Shown here one piece after another: positions 50,464-58,281 of a stretch of 64,000 bases of DNA; the first letter of the stretch is position 1; the number at the start of each line of letters is the position of its first letter. The stretch is from Candidatus Omnitrophota bacterium (GTDB taxonomy: Bacteria > Omnitrophota > Gorgyraeia > JAUYCX01), in the NCBI GenBank assembly GCA_030692045.1, contig JAUYCX010000037.1, positions 1 through 64,000 of the forward strand. Direction: 5' to 3'. A program made the position numbers and the translations under genes. A model generated the notes under the pieces. The model had not been told where the DNA came from, made no database searches, and saw nothing but the letters and a program-made list of their open reading frames with translations.

Positions 50464-51361
50464 ATTAATTTCTAAAATACAAAAACTAAAGAATGAACGC
50501 CGTGCCATAATCTTGGCCCATAATTATCAACTGCCAGAGGTTCAAGATATTGCTGGTTATCACGGAGATTCTCTGGAGTTAAGTAGAGTTGCTTCAAGAA
50601 CTGATGCAAAGGTTATTATTTTTTGTGGAGTGCATTTTATGGCTGAGACCGCCTCAATTCTCTGCCCGGATAAAATCATTCTTATGCCGGATATAAACGC
50701 CGGTTGCCCTATGGCAAATATGATTACTGCCACTGATTTACGAGAATTAAAAGCGCGCCATCCTAAAGCAATGGTAGTTGGGTATGTCAATACCTCGGCA
50801 GATGTTAAAGCAGAATTGGATATTTGTTGCACGTCAACAAATGCCGTTGAGGTGGTAAATAGTTTAAAGAATGCTGAAGAAATAATTTTTGTGCCGGATA
50901 AATATTTGGCAGATTTTGTTTCCAAACGAACTGGCAGAAGATTAATTTCCTGGGATGGCTATTGCCCAACACATGTCAAGATTATGCCAGAAGATATTAT
51001 AAGACAAATCCGAATTCATCCTAAAGCCAAGGTAGTTGTCCACCCAGAGTGTATTCCAGAGGTGATTGCCTTAGCAGATGAAGCGCTTTCCACGGGCAAG
51101 ATGTGCAAATACGCCAAAGAATCCAATGCCAAGGAATTTATTATTGGGACAGAAGTGGGAATTATTCATCGTCTACAAAAGGATAATCCTGGGAAAAAAT
51201 TTTATCCTGCCTCAGAATTAGCCATTTGCCCGAATATGAAACGCACTAATCTTGAAAAAATTTTATGGTCATTGGAAGAGATGAAAGAAGAGGTGCGCGT
51301 GCCAGAGGATATACGCGCCAAGGCAAGGAAAGCTATTGATAGGATGCTGGCTATAAAGTAA
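50456..51361 (+). CDS. nadA: quinolinate synthase A
   Basis: A 301-residue 4Fe-4S enzyme that condenses iminoaspartate and dihydroxyacetone phosphate to quinolinate for NAD synthesis. ILAHNYQLPEVQDIAGYHGD, ILMPDINAGCPMANMI, TSTNAVEV, VVHPECIPEV and AICPNMKR include the three cluster Cys. The TTG start is supported by a long AGGAGGAGGAG purine run in the end of mnmA, which it overlaps by 8 bp. NadB and NadC are not in the window. Confidence 0.93.
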   Translation: MSELISKIQKLKNERRAIILAHNYQLPEVQDIAGYHGDSLELSRVASRTDAKVIIFCGVHFMAETASILCPDKIILMPDINAGCPMANMITATDLRELKARHPKAMVVGYVNTSADVKAELDICCTSTNAVEVVNSLKNAEEIIFVPDKYLADFVSKRTGRRLISWDGYCPTHVKIMPEDIIRQIRIHPKAKVVVHPECIPEVIALADEALSTGKMCKYAKESNAKEFIIGTEVGIIHRLQKDNPGKKFYPASELAICPNMKRTNLEKILWSLEEMKEEVRVPEDIRAKARKAIDRMLAIK

Positions 51362-51369
51362 GTGAGGAC

Positions 51370-51415
51370 ATAAGTTATGGAGCAATATTTTAAAAATGTA
51401 TGCGATATAACTTAT
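51370..51415. repeat. left hairpin of ORF-less repeat element
   Basis: ATAAGTTAT (51370-51378) and ATAACTTAT (51407-51415) form the inner stem of a hairpin between nadA and the inverted repeat at 51428. It is the counterpart of the hairpin left of the GIY-YIG unit. Confidence 0.6.
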
Positions 51416-51427
51416 AAGTCCGAACTT

Positions 51428-51534
51428 ACCCAGCACTAATTTTTGTAATAGTGCGGTGTTCAGAATTATGGGGTTATTTATTGAATTTACCATTTGTTTT
51501 TAATAAAGCGTTATTACAAAAATTAGTGCTGGGT
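51428..51534. mobile_element. ORF-less inverted-repeat element related to the GIY-YIG unit
   Basis: Perfect 23-bp terminal inverted repeat (ACCCAGCACTAATTTTTGTAATA-type arm at 51428-51450, complement at 51512-51534) around 61 bp with no gene. The outer 16 bases of each arm equal those of the GIY-YIG unit at 11294-11563. It looks like a MITE-like, non-autonomous or internally deleted relative. Together with flanking hairpins it fills the nadA-yqeY gap. Confidence 0.75.
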
Positions 51535-51598
51535 TCAATTCGCAGACGCTTCGCTATAACTTACGTCGCTTTGCTCCGTAAGTTATCTGCTCATTGAA
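51534..51598. repeat. right hairpin, leader of the YqeY gene
   Basis: Outer arms TTCAATTCGCAGA (51534-51546) and TCTGCTCATTGAA (51586-51598); inner perfect stem ATAACTTACG (51556-51565) with CGTAAGTTAT (51577-51586). It runs directly into GAAGGAGG, the ribosome site of the next gene, just as at 11563-11637. Confidence 0.75.
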
Positions 51599-51607
51599 GG
51601 AGGCAAA

Positions 51608-52063
51608 ATGCTAGAAGATAAGATTTTAGAAGATTATAAAATTGCAATGAAGCAAAAGGATACACTTAAGGCCTCTATTTTAAATTACTTGCGTTCGGAG
51701 ATGAATTACTACGCCATAGAAAAGAAAAAAGACAAGTTGGAAGACCAAGATATAATTGCCGTAATAAAAAAACAAGTTAAAAGCCATCAGGATTCAATTG
51801 AACAGTTTGAAAAAGGAAATAGAGCTGATTTAGCCGAGAAAGAAAAAAAGGAATTAGAAATTCTAAAATCATACTTGCCGCAGGAATTAAGCGAAGCTGA
51901 ATTAAAGAATATTGTTGAAGAAGTTATTAATTCCTTCCCTGATGCCACAATCAAAGATATGGGAAAGATTATGAAAGAGATTATGGTAAAAACAGCTGGG
52001 CGCGCAGACGGGAAATTAGTCAGCGAATTGGTCAGGCAGAGGATAAACAAGGATAGTGAATAA
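51608..52063 (+). CDS. GatB/YqeY domain protein
   Basis: A 151-residue YqeY-family protein, full length for the family. It shows DYKIAMKQKDTLKASILNYL, LEILKSYLPQELSEAELK and DMGKIMKEIMVKTAGRADGK, all typical. The domain is related to the tRNA-binding tail of GatB; a role in tRNA-linked processes is likely but unproven. GAAGGAGG precedes the ATG. It overlaps the following gene by 8 bp. Confidence 0.9.
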   Translation: MLEDKILEDYKIAMKQKDTLKASILNYLRSEMNYYAIEKKKDKLEDQDIIAVIKKQVKSHQDSIEQFEKGNRADLAEKEKKELEILKSYLPQELSEAELKNIVEEVINSFPDATIKDMGKIMKEIMVKTAGRADGKLVSELVRQRINKDSE

Positions 52064-53663
52064 AACTGATTTTTTAAAAACTTTTAAAAGCGAAAAATTT
52101 ATACCTTTCGCTATCTTTATTTTTGCGTTTCTTGCAAGAATCTGGTTTTTGGCCTTAATCAGAAGAGACCCCGCATTTATTATGCCTATTGTTGATAGCT
52201 TGGAATTCGATATTTGGGCATGCGATATCTTGAATGGCAATTTACTATGGACCCAGTTACAAAGTCATACCCCTCTTTACGCATATTTTGTGGCTGGTAT
52301 TTATAAGATTTTTGGTTACGGAGTTTTAAACGTTATTTTATTGCAATACCTGATTGCCTCCGCGGGTTGTGTTCTAATATATTTTATAACAAAACAACTC
52401 GTAAATAAAACTGCTGCCATTATAAGCAGTATCTTTATGGCAACATACTGGTTTTTTATTTATGTGCAATCTTTTATATTCAGCGAAAACTTATCTTTGC
52501 TGCTAAATATTGTCTTGATTTATATTCTTGATTTTATGAAAGATGATATAAAGAAATATATTTTCTCGGGTATAATTTTAGGTCTGTCAGTAATCTGCCG
52601 TCCGGATATACTTTTATTTGCTTTATTTATTTTGATATGGCTTACCTTAAGAAGGCTTACGGTTAAAAAGGTTGTATATTTCTATTCGCTATTCATCCTA
52701 AGTTTCCTCATCATAATCGGACCCGTTTTGTGGCGTAATTATTTAATCTCCGGAGAGTTCCCGCTTCTTCGCACACAAGTTGGCGCCAGTTTTTATCAGG
52801 GTAATAATCCTGATTTTAAAGGAACATCGATTAATCTGGAAATCGGAAAGGACTGGGAAGATTTTATTGCTACGCCGTACCGACAGTTAAAACACGAATT
52901 AAAGGAATCGGAATTCAATAATTTTTTCATGAAAGAAACATTCAAAATTATTAAGAAGCAACCTATTTCATGGCTTAAATTAATCGCGGGAAAGGTTTTT
53001 TCAATTCTCACCGGCCGTGATTTTTTAAGGTCTGAGGATGTTTATTTTTACGATAATTATATGGCTGAAATGCCGTTTCGCGCTGTTTCAACCAGGCTAA
53101 TATTTATTCTTGCGGTTGTTGGTATTGTCCTTTCGCTTCAAAGGCCAAAGCAATTTTTATTACTTTATACATTTCTTATCTCCGAGGCATTTATAATATT
53201 TTTCTCAATTAAAACACGTTATTTAATGCCAATCTTACCTTTTATAATTATTTTTTATTCGTATGCTATATATAGCTTGTTTGAAAGTTTCAAAAATAAG
53301 AAAACGGCTTTGTCGCTATTTATTATTCTTTCCGTATGCCTTCTCAATTTAGTCTCTTTCTTCAATCCACTAAAGGTTACTTATCCTTCTCTGGCGGAAA
53401 CATACTTTGCGATAGCTAAAAATTATCATTCTCGAGGAAATATTAATGAAGCGGTGGATTTCTATTCCCGTACAATTCATTTGAATCCCCGACATATCTC
53501 TGCCTATAATGATTTGGGAGTGCTTTTTTTGAATCTCGAAGATTATGAAAAGGCACTTAGCTGTTTTGAAAAGGCATTAAGCATCGATAAAAATACTATT
53601 AAGCCACAACTTAATTATAAGTTGTGTCAAGAATTGATGTCTGAGAAGAAAAAGGATAAGTAA
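52056..53663 (+). CDS. GT39/ArnT-like membrane glycosyltransferase with TPRs
   Basis: A 535-residue polytopic protein starting with GTG. The N-terminal ~430 residues have about ten hydrophobic helices and a first periplasmic loop with acidic residues (MPIVDSLEFDIWACDILNGN) in the position of the catalytic Asp of GT39/PMT-like enzymes, which use polyprenyl-phosphate sugars. The C-terminal ~95 residues are TPR repeats (AIAKNYHSRGNINEAVDFYS, LEDYEKALSCFEKALSIDKN). It may glycosylate lipid A, proteins or a lipid-linked glycan on the outer face of the membrane. Specific acceptor unknown. Confidence 0.82.
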   Translation: MNKTDFLKTFKSEKFIPFAIFIFAFLARIWFLALIRRDPAFIMPIVDSLEFDIWACDILNGNLLWTQLQSHTPLYAYFVAGIYKIFGYGVLNVILLQYLIASAGCVLIYFITKQLVNKTAAIISSIFMATYWFFIYVQSFIFSENLSLLLNIVLIYILDFMKDDIKKYIFSGIILGLSVICRPDILLFALFILIWLTLRRLTVKKVVYFYSLFILSFLIIIGPVLWRNYLISGEFPLLRTQVGASFYQGNNPDFKGTSINLEIGKDWEDFIATPYRQLKHELKESEFNNFFMKETFKIIKKQPISWLKLIAGKVFSILTGRDFLRSEDVYFYDNYMAEMPFRAVSTRLIFILAVVGIVLSLQRPKQFLLLYTFLISEAFIIFFSIKTRYLMPILPFIIIFYSYAIYSLFESFKNKKTALSLFIILSVCLLNLVSFFNPLKVTYPSLAETYFAIAKNYHSRGNINEAVDFYSRTIHLNPRHISAYNDLGVLFLNLEDYEKALSCFEKALSIDKNTIKPQLNYKLCQELMSEKKKDK

Positions 53664-53692
53664 TCCAACACATCTATCACTTAAATTTCCTT

Positions 53693-55081
53693 ATGGCTAA
53701 AAATTTTTTAAAATTTTTTTCCTCAAGAAATCGCGATTTAACCCAAGGTCCAATTTTAAAAAATATTGTTTATCTTGCCTTTCCCCTAATGGTTAGTTTC
53801 GCCTTAAATACAACCCAAAGTTTAATTGATATGTTTTGGGTTGGCCGATTGGGTTCAGAGGCAATTGCAGCAGTTGCTATGAGCGGCACAATTATTATGG
53901 TTGTTGTAACATTATTTTTTGGCATTTCCACAGGCACAGTTTCACTTATTTCACAGAATTTTGGGGCAGGTAATTTAAAAGAGGTGGAAAATGTGGCGAT
54001 GCAGTCTTTAATTGTTTCAATAATTGTTTCTTTAATTATTACGATTATTGGTTTTGTTCTTTCGGAAGGTTTGCTTTCGCTTATTGGCGCAAGTCAAGAA
54101 GTAATCTTAATTGGAACACCGTATCTAAAGATTATTTTCTTAGGCAGCGCAACGATGTTTTTGCTTTTTATAGGAAATGCAATACTGCAGGGCGTGGGAG
54201 ATACATTTATTCCTATGGTTTTGATAATTTTGGCAAACCTCTTGAATATCATTTTAGATCCTATTTTTATTTTTGGAATTGGGGTTCCAAGAATGAATAC
54301 AAACGGCGCTGCCTGGGCAACAGTTATCTCTCAGGCAATATCCTGTTTAATTATCTTTTATCTTTTTTTTAACGGACATTCCAAGGTTCATATTAGAATT
54401 AAGGAGTTCAAAATTGATTTTAAAATTATCTGGCAGATTTTTAAAATTGGGGTCCCTAGTTCCTTGCAGATGTTTTTTAGAAGCGTTATGGGCTTAGCTA
54501 TGGTTGGGCTTGTGGCTTCATTTGGCACATATGCTGTGGCTGCGTATGGAATTGGTATGCGGCTTCAAATGGTTACGCTTATGCCAGCATTTGCATTAGG
54601 TGCAGCTGCCGCAACACTTTTAGGGCAAAATCTGGGCGCTGGAAAGATAAGTCGAGCTAAGGACAGTGCTTTAATAGCTACATTTCTGGATTTAATTATA
54701 ATGCTTTTGGTAGGATTGCTATTTTTTATTTTCTCCCATGAAATGATTTCGTTTTTTGATAAAACTAAAACAGTAGTTGCAATTGGCTCTGAGTATCTTC
54801 GCATCACAGCCATCTTTTATAGTTTTATTGCTTTTGGTGTAGTTTTAAACCGGGCTTTGGGCGGTGCAGGAGATACATTCGTGCCAATGCTTATAACCTT
54901 TGTGAGCCTTTGGCTGATTCAGATTCCCTTAGCAATAATATTGGCAAAGAATTCTTTCTTTGGTTTAAAAGGCATTTGGTGGTCAATATCCATTGCCTCA
55001 GTAATAAATGGCGTGCTTACATTATTATGGTTTATTATCGGAAAATGGCAGAAAAGGAGCCTTACAGCAGTTGTAAGTTGA
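53693..55081 (+). CDS. MATE family efflux transporter
   Basis: A 462-residue membrane protein with twelve helices and internal two-fold similarity. YLAFPLMVSFALNTTQSLID, MFWVGRLGSEAIAAVAMSG and the second-half GAAAATLLGQNLGAGKI are MATE features of the NorM/DinF type. MATE pumps exchange Na+ or H+ for cationic drugs. It ends 1 bp before the YggU gene. No local regulator is visible. Confidence 0.92.
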   Translation: MAKNFLKFFSSRNRDLTQGPILKNIVYLAFPLMVSFALNTTQSLIDMFWVGRLGSEAIAAVAMSGTIIMVVVTLFFGISTGTVSLISQNFGAGNLKEVENVAMQSLIVSIIVSLIITIIGFVLSEGLLSLIGASQEVILIGTPYLKIIFLGSATMFLLFIGNAILQGVGDTFIPMVLIILANLLNIILDPIFIFGIGVPRMNTNGAAWATVISQAISCLIIFYLFFNGHSKVHIRIKEFKIDFKIIWQIFKIGVPSSLQMFFRSVMGLAMVGLVASFGTYAVAAYGIGMRLQMVTLMPAFALGAAAATLLGQNLGAGKISRAKDSALIATFLDLIIMLLVGLLFFIFSHEMISFFDKTKTVVAIGSEYLRITAIFYSFIAFGVVLNRALGGAGDTFVPMLITFVSLWLIQIPLAIILAKNSFFGLKGIWWSISIASVINGVLTLLWFIIGKWQKRSLTAVVS

Positions 55082-55082
55082 A

Positions 55083-55322
55083 ATGATTATAAATTTAAGA
55101 GTGATTCCTAACGCGAAGAGAAATCTCATAAAAGAAGAAGGTGCCAGATTAAAGGTTTATCTTAATGCACCTGCAAAGAAGGGTTTGGCAAATAAACAAT
55201 TGTTGGAATTGTTATCAGAGCGTTTTCAGGTTGGTAAGAATCGTATCCACATAATAAAGGGAGAAAAATCCAGAGAAAAAATAGTTGAGATATTATCTGT
55301 TGATTTTTTGAATAAATTATGA
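55083..55322 (+). CDS. DUF167/YggU family protein
   Basis: A 79-residue protein of the YggU/UPF0235 family: INLRVIPNAKRNLIKEEG, LKVYLNAPAKKGLANKQLLE and HIIKGEKSREKIVEI. Function unknown; often found beside YggT or segregation genes, which are absent here. It overlaps the next gene by 4 bp. Confidence 0.9.
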   Translation: MIINLRVIPNAKRNLIKEEGARLKVYLNAPAKKGLANKQLLELLSERFQVGKNRIHIIKGEKSREKIVEILSVDFLNKL

Positions 55323-56092
55323 AAAAGAAATTATTTTCATTCTTGGTAATTATTATTTTGCTAACTATGTGGGCTATTTTTACAAAGCCATTTTATACAG
55401 TTCCTATACTTAACTACCATAGTATCAATACCGCACAATATCGTAAAGATACTCCCAAGGTAAGCCCCGAACTTTTTGAAAGGCAGATGAATTTCATTTA
55501 TCGAAAAGGTTTAAAGGTCATTTCTCTGGATGAATATGTTGAGTTTTTGAGATCCCATAAGAAAATAAAAAATGCAATTGTAATAACCTCTGACGACGGC
55601 TATGATGATAATTATCTTTACGCCTTCCCGGTCTTAAAAAAATACGGTTTTCCTGCGACTATCTTTATTATTGAAAAGCATATCGGAGTTACTTCGGGTT
55701 TCCTTAATTATGCCCAGATTAAAGAAATGGAAAAAAATCACATTTCCTTTGGAAGCCATACTATAAATCATGTTTATTTACCTTCTGTTAAGAGCGAGGA
55801 GGGGCTAAGGAATGAAATAATCGGTTCAAAAAAAAATCTAGAAAAGAAAATAGGTCACCGCATTGATTTTATTTGTTTTCCATTAGGCGGATATAATGAA
55901 CATATTATTGAATTAGTTAAACAGGCAGGATATGTTGCAGCATTTACTACCAATAGAGGAGCTGATAAACTTAATCGAAATATTTACGCCATAAAACGGA
56001 TAAAGATTACAAATAAAGATAATCGTTTTAGCCTGTGGTTTAAGACGTCAGGATATTTTAATTTATTTAATAAATTTAAGAAGCCTAATTGA
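55319..56092 (+). CDS. polysaccharide deacetylase (NodB domain)
   Basis: A 257-residue CE4-type deacetylase with an N-terminal membrane anchor (FLVIIILLTMWAIFTK). NodB motifs are VITSDDGYDDNYLYAF (the metal-binding and catalytic Asp pair), SFGSHTINHVYL (H-x-x-x-H metal ligands) and FICFPLGGYNEHIIELV. Such enzymes remove acetyl groups from peptidoglycan or exported glycans at the cell surface. It converges on lpxB with an 8-bp overlap. Confidence 0.9.
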   Translation: MKKKLFSFLVIIILLTMWAIFTKPFYTVPILNYHSINTAQYRKDTPKVSPELFERQMNFIYRKGLKVISLDEYVEFLRSHKKIKNAIVITSDDGYDDNYLYAFPVLKKYGFPATIFIIEKHIGVTSGFLNYAQIKEMEKNHISFGSHTINHVYLPSVKSEEGLRNEIIGSKKNLEKKIGHRIDFICFPLGGYNEHIIELVKQAGYVAAFTTNRGADKLNRNIYAIKRIKITNKDNRFSLWFKTSGYFNLFNKFKKPN

Positions 56093-57224
56093 TAAGTTTT
56101 ACTATTTCATTTGCCGCCCGCAGACTTGCCCCTTCTTTTCCCAAGCATTCCTTAATCTGAGCCAGATCTTTTTTTATCTGATTTATTCTCTCGGGAGAGG
56201 TGATAATTTCCAATGATTTGCCGGAAATCATTTTTGGTGTTGCTTCAAACTGCAGGCATTCCGGCACAATTTTATCTTGCGCCACAACATTTACTAATCC
56301 CACATAAGGAATTTTTAACATAAATTTAAGGAAAGCCCAGGTAAAAAAGGATACCTTGTAGATTATTACCATTGGTTTTTGTAAGATAGCTACTTCCAAT
56401 GTTGCTGAGCCAGAGGCGACAATTACAAAATCACAAGCATTAATACAGTCGTAAGTTTTATTTTCTATGACTTTAACTGAAAGGTTTGTTTTATTTAAGA
56501 GCCTTTCAAAGATAGCTAATGGTATTGTGGGTGATTTTATAATTATAAATTGTACGCTTAAGTCTTTCTGGATTAGGTTTGCACTTTTAAGCATTATCAA
56601 AAGTAAAGTCTCTACTTCTCTGGTGCGAGAGCCGGGCATTAAGGCAATAGTTAACTTATTTTTTGAAAGGTCATTTGCTTCTAAAAATTCTTCTTGTGTA
56701 GTTGAAGGCTTAACAATATCCAAAAATGGATGGCCTACAAACAAAACATCTATTCCATGCCTTTTATAAAGCTCTTCTTCAAATTTGAAGAGCACGAGCA
56801 TTTTATCCACAACTTTTTTAATTAGCTTAACTCGATTTAGACCCCAAGCCCAAATCTGGGGTGAGATATAGTAAATCACTTTAATGTTTATTTTTTTTAA
56901 TTCTTTAGCCAACCTTAAATTAAAACCGGGATAATCAACTAAAATTGCAGCATCAGGTTTTATCTCTTTTGCCTTTTCTAATATTAAACAAAATGCATAT
57001 TTAATTTTTCCTATGTTCTTTAGGACTTCCACAAAGCCTACAACAGCCAAGTCTACAAGATTATAGAGAAGTTTAACGCCCGCCTGTTCCATTCCTTTAC
57101 CGCCCAGACCAAAAAATTCAGTATTCGGATTAATATCCTTGATAGCCTTGACAAGATTTGCCGCATGCATATCAGAAGACGCTTCGCCAGCAACAATAAT
57201 AATTTTTTTAGGGGTCATTTCCAT
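56085..57224 (-). CDS. lpxB: lipid-A-disaccharide synthase
   Basis: A 379-residue GT19 enzyme that joins lipid X and UDP-2,3-diacylglucosamine at the inner membrane. IIIVAGEASSDMHAANLVKA, FFGLGGKGMEQAGVKLLYNL, VDYPGFNLRLAKELKK, YYISPQIWAWGLNRVK, MPGSRTREVETLL and VASGSATLEVAI are all LpxB signatures. Its presence shows a lipid A outer membrane. It overlaps the upstream oxidoreductase gene by 10 bp, so the two are coupled. Confidence 0.95.
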   Translation of the reverse strand: MEMTPKKIIIVAGEASSDMHAANLVKAIKDINPNTEFFGLGGKGMEQAGVKLLYNLVDLAVVGFVEVLKNIGKIKYAFCLILEKAKEIKPDAAILVDYPGFNLRLAKELKKINIKVIYYISPQIWAWGLNRVKLIKKVVDKMLVLFKFEEELYKRHGIDVLFVGHPFLDIVKPSTTQEEFLEANDLSKNKLTIALMPGSRTREVETLLLIMLKSANLIQKDLSVQFIIIKSPTIPLAIFERLLNKTNLSVKVIENKTYDCINACDFVIVASGSATLEVAILQKPMVIIYKVSFFTWAFLKFMLKIPYVGLVNVVAQDKIVPECLQFEATPKMISGKSLEIITSPERINQIKKDLAQIKECLGKEGASLRAANEIVKLIN

Positions 57225-58132
57225 ATCTTTTGGATGATTTTTAAGGCAAGCTCCAAAGCAGCGCGGCCTTCAATTCCAGAAACAAGGGGTTTTTGATGGC
57301 TTGAAACACAATCCACAAATGATTCCAATTCTTTCTTTAGAGGTTCTTCTTTTTCAATTGGCAAGGAATGCTTAGAAATGAGTTTCCCAAGTTTTTTATA
57401 GATAAATGCCTCTTGCAAACAATAGTCCAGGGAGATATAAGTTTCCTTTAAAAATAGGCGGATTTTACGCATTGTTTCGTTAGAGACCCTGCTGGCAGTT
57501 AAATTAGAGACACAGCCGTTTTTAAAGGTTATTCTGGCATTGGCAATATCTTCATAGTCAGTTAAAACCTTAACACCTACTGCTTGAATATCGCTAATCT
57601 TTGACTCCACCAAACCTAAAATTATATCAATATCGTGAATCATTAAATCCAAAACCACTCCTATATCTAAGGAGCGATTGGGAAAAGGGCTTAAGCGGTG
57701 GCATTCTACGAACTTAGGGTTTTTCGCCAAAACTTTTATGGCTTGATAGGCGCTGTTAAATCTTTCCACATGGCCAACTTGCAAAATAAGATTCTTTTTT
57801 TTAGCCAGCGAAATCAATTCATCTGCTTCTTGAAGGGTAGGGGTTATGGGTTTTTCCACAAGTACACAACATTCATTTGAGAGAAAATCCTTGGCTATAG
57901 AAGCATGTAAGTTTGTGGGAACGCAGATACTGACTGCCTCTACCTTGTCTAAGAGCTTAAGGTGGTTGTTAAACTGCCCAACTGCAAATTGAGTTCCTAC
58001 TTCTTTTAGGCGCTGTTCATTTATGTCGCAGATACCAACGAGGTTAACCTTTGAGAGAAGCTTTGAATAAATTCTGGCGTGTTTTTCCCCCAGGTGTCCA
58101 ACGCCAATTACTCCTACCTTAAGATTTTGCAT
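57215..58132 (-). CDS. Gfo/Idh/MocA oxidoreductase, GnnA-like candidate
   Basis: A 305-residue NAD(P)-dependent sugar oxidoreductase: KVGVIGVGHLGEKHARIYSK (Rossmann), VEAVSICVPTNLHASIAKDF, VLVEKPITPTLQEADELI (the EKP motif) and LQVGHVERFNSAYQAI. Family members next to lpxB are known to include GnnA, which oxidises UDP-GlcNAc at C3 so that an aminotransferase can make the diamino sugar of some lipid A. The GnnB partner is not seen here, so this specific role is tentative. First gene of the minus-strand lipid A unit. Confidence 0.85.
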   Translation of the reverse strand: MQNLKVGVIGVGHLGEKHARIYSKLLSKVNLVGICDINEQRLKEVGTQFAVGQFNNHLKLLDKVEAVSICVPTNLHASIAKDFLSNECCVLVEKPITPTLQEADELISLAKKKNLILQVGHVERFNSAYQAIKVLAKNPKFVECHRLSPFPNRSLDIGVVLDLMIHDIDIILGLVESKISDIQAVGVKVLTDYEDIANARITFKNGCVSNLTASRVSNETMRKIRLFLKETYISLDYCLQEAFIYKKLGKLISKHSLPIEKEEPLKKELESFVDCVSSHQKPLVSGIEGRAALELALKIIQKIWK

Positions 58133-58151
58133 GGAAGTTACCTCTTAAAAT

Positions 58152-58265
58152 TACACCGCTAAACCGCAAAATACCGCAAAAACGCAAAGAAAAAAGAAAA
58201 TAAAACAAAATTTTCTTATTGCCATAATTTTGCGCCTTTGCGGATTTTTGCGCCTTTGCGGTGTA
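58152..58265. repeat. 37-bp imperfect inverted repeat with internal direct repeats
   Basis: Left arm 58152-58188 (TACACCGCTAAACCGC ...) and right arm 58229-58265 (... GCGCCTTTGCGGTGTA) are near-complementary over 37 bp around a 40-bp AT-rich loop. The right arm consists of tandem TTTGCGCCTTTGCGG-type units. It fills the divergent gap between the oxidoreductase gene and msbA and leaves little room for ordinary promoters outside it. Confidence 0.7.
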
Positions 58266-58281
58266 GGTGTTACTATAACAA

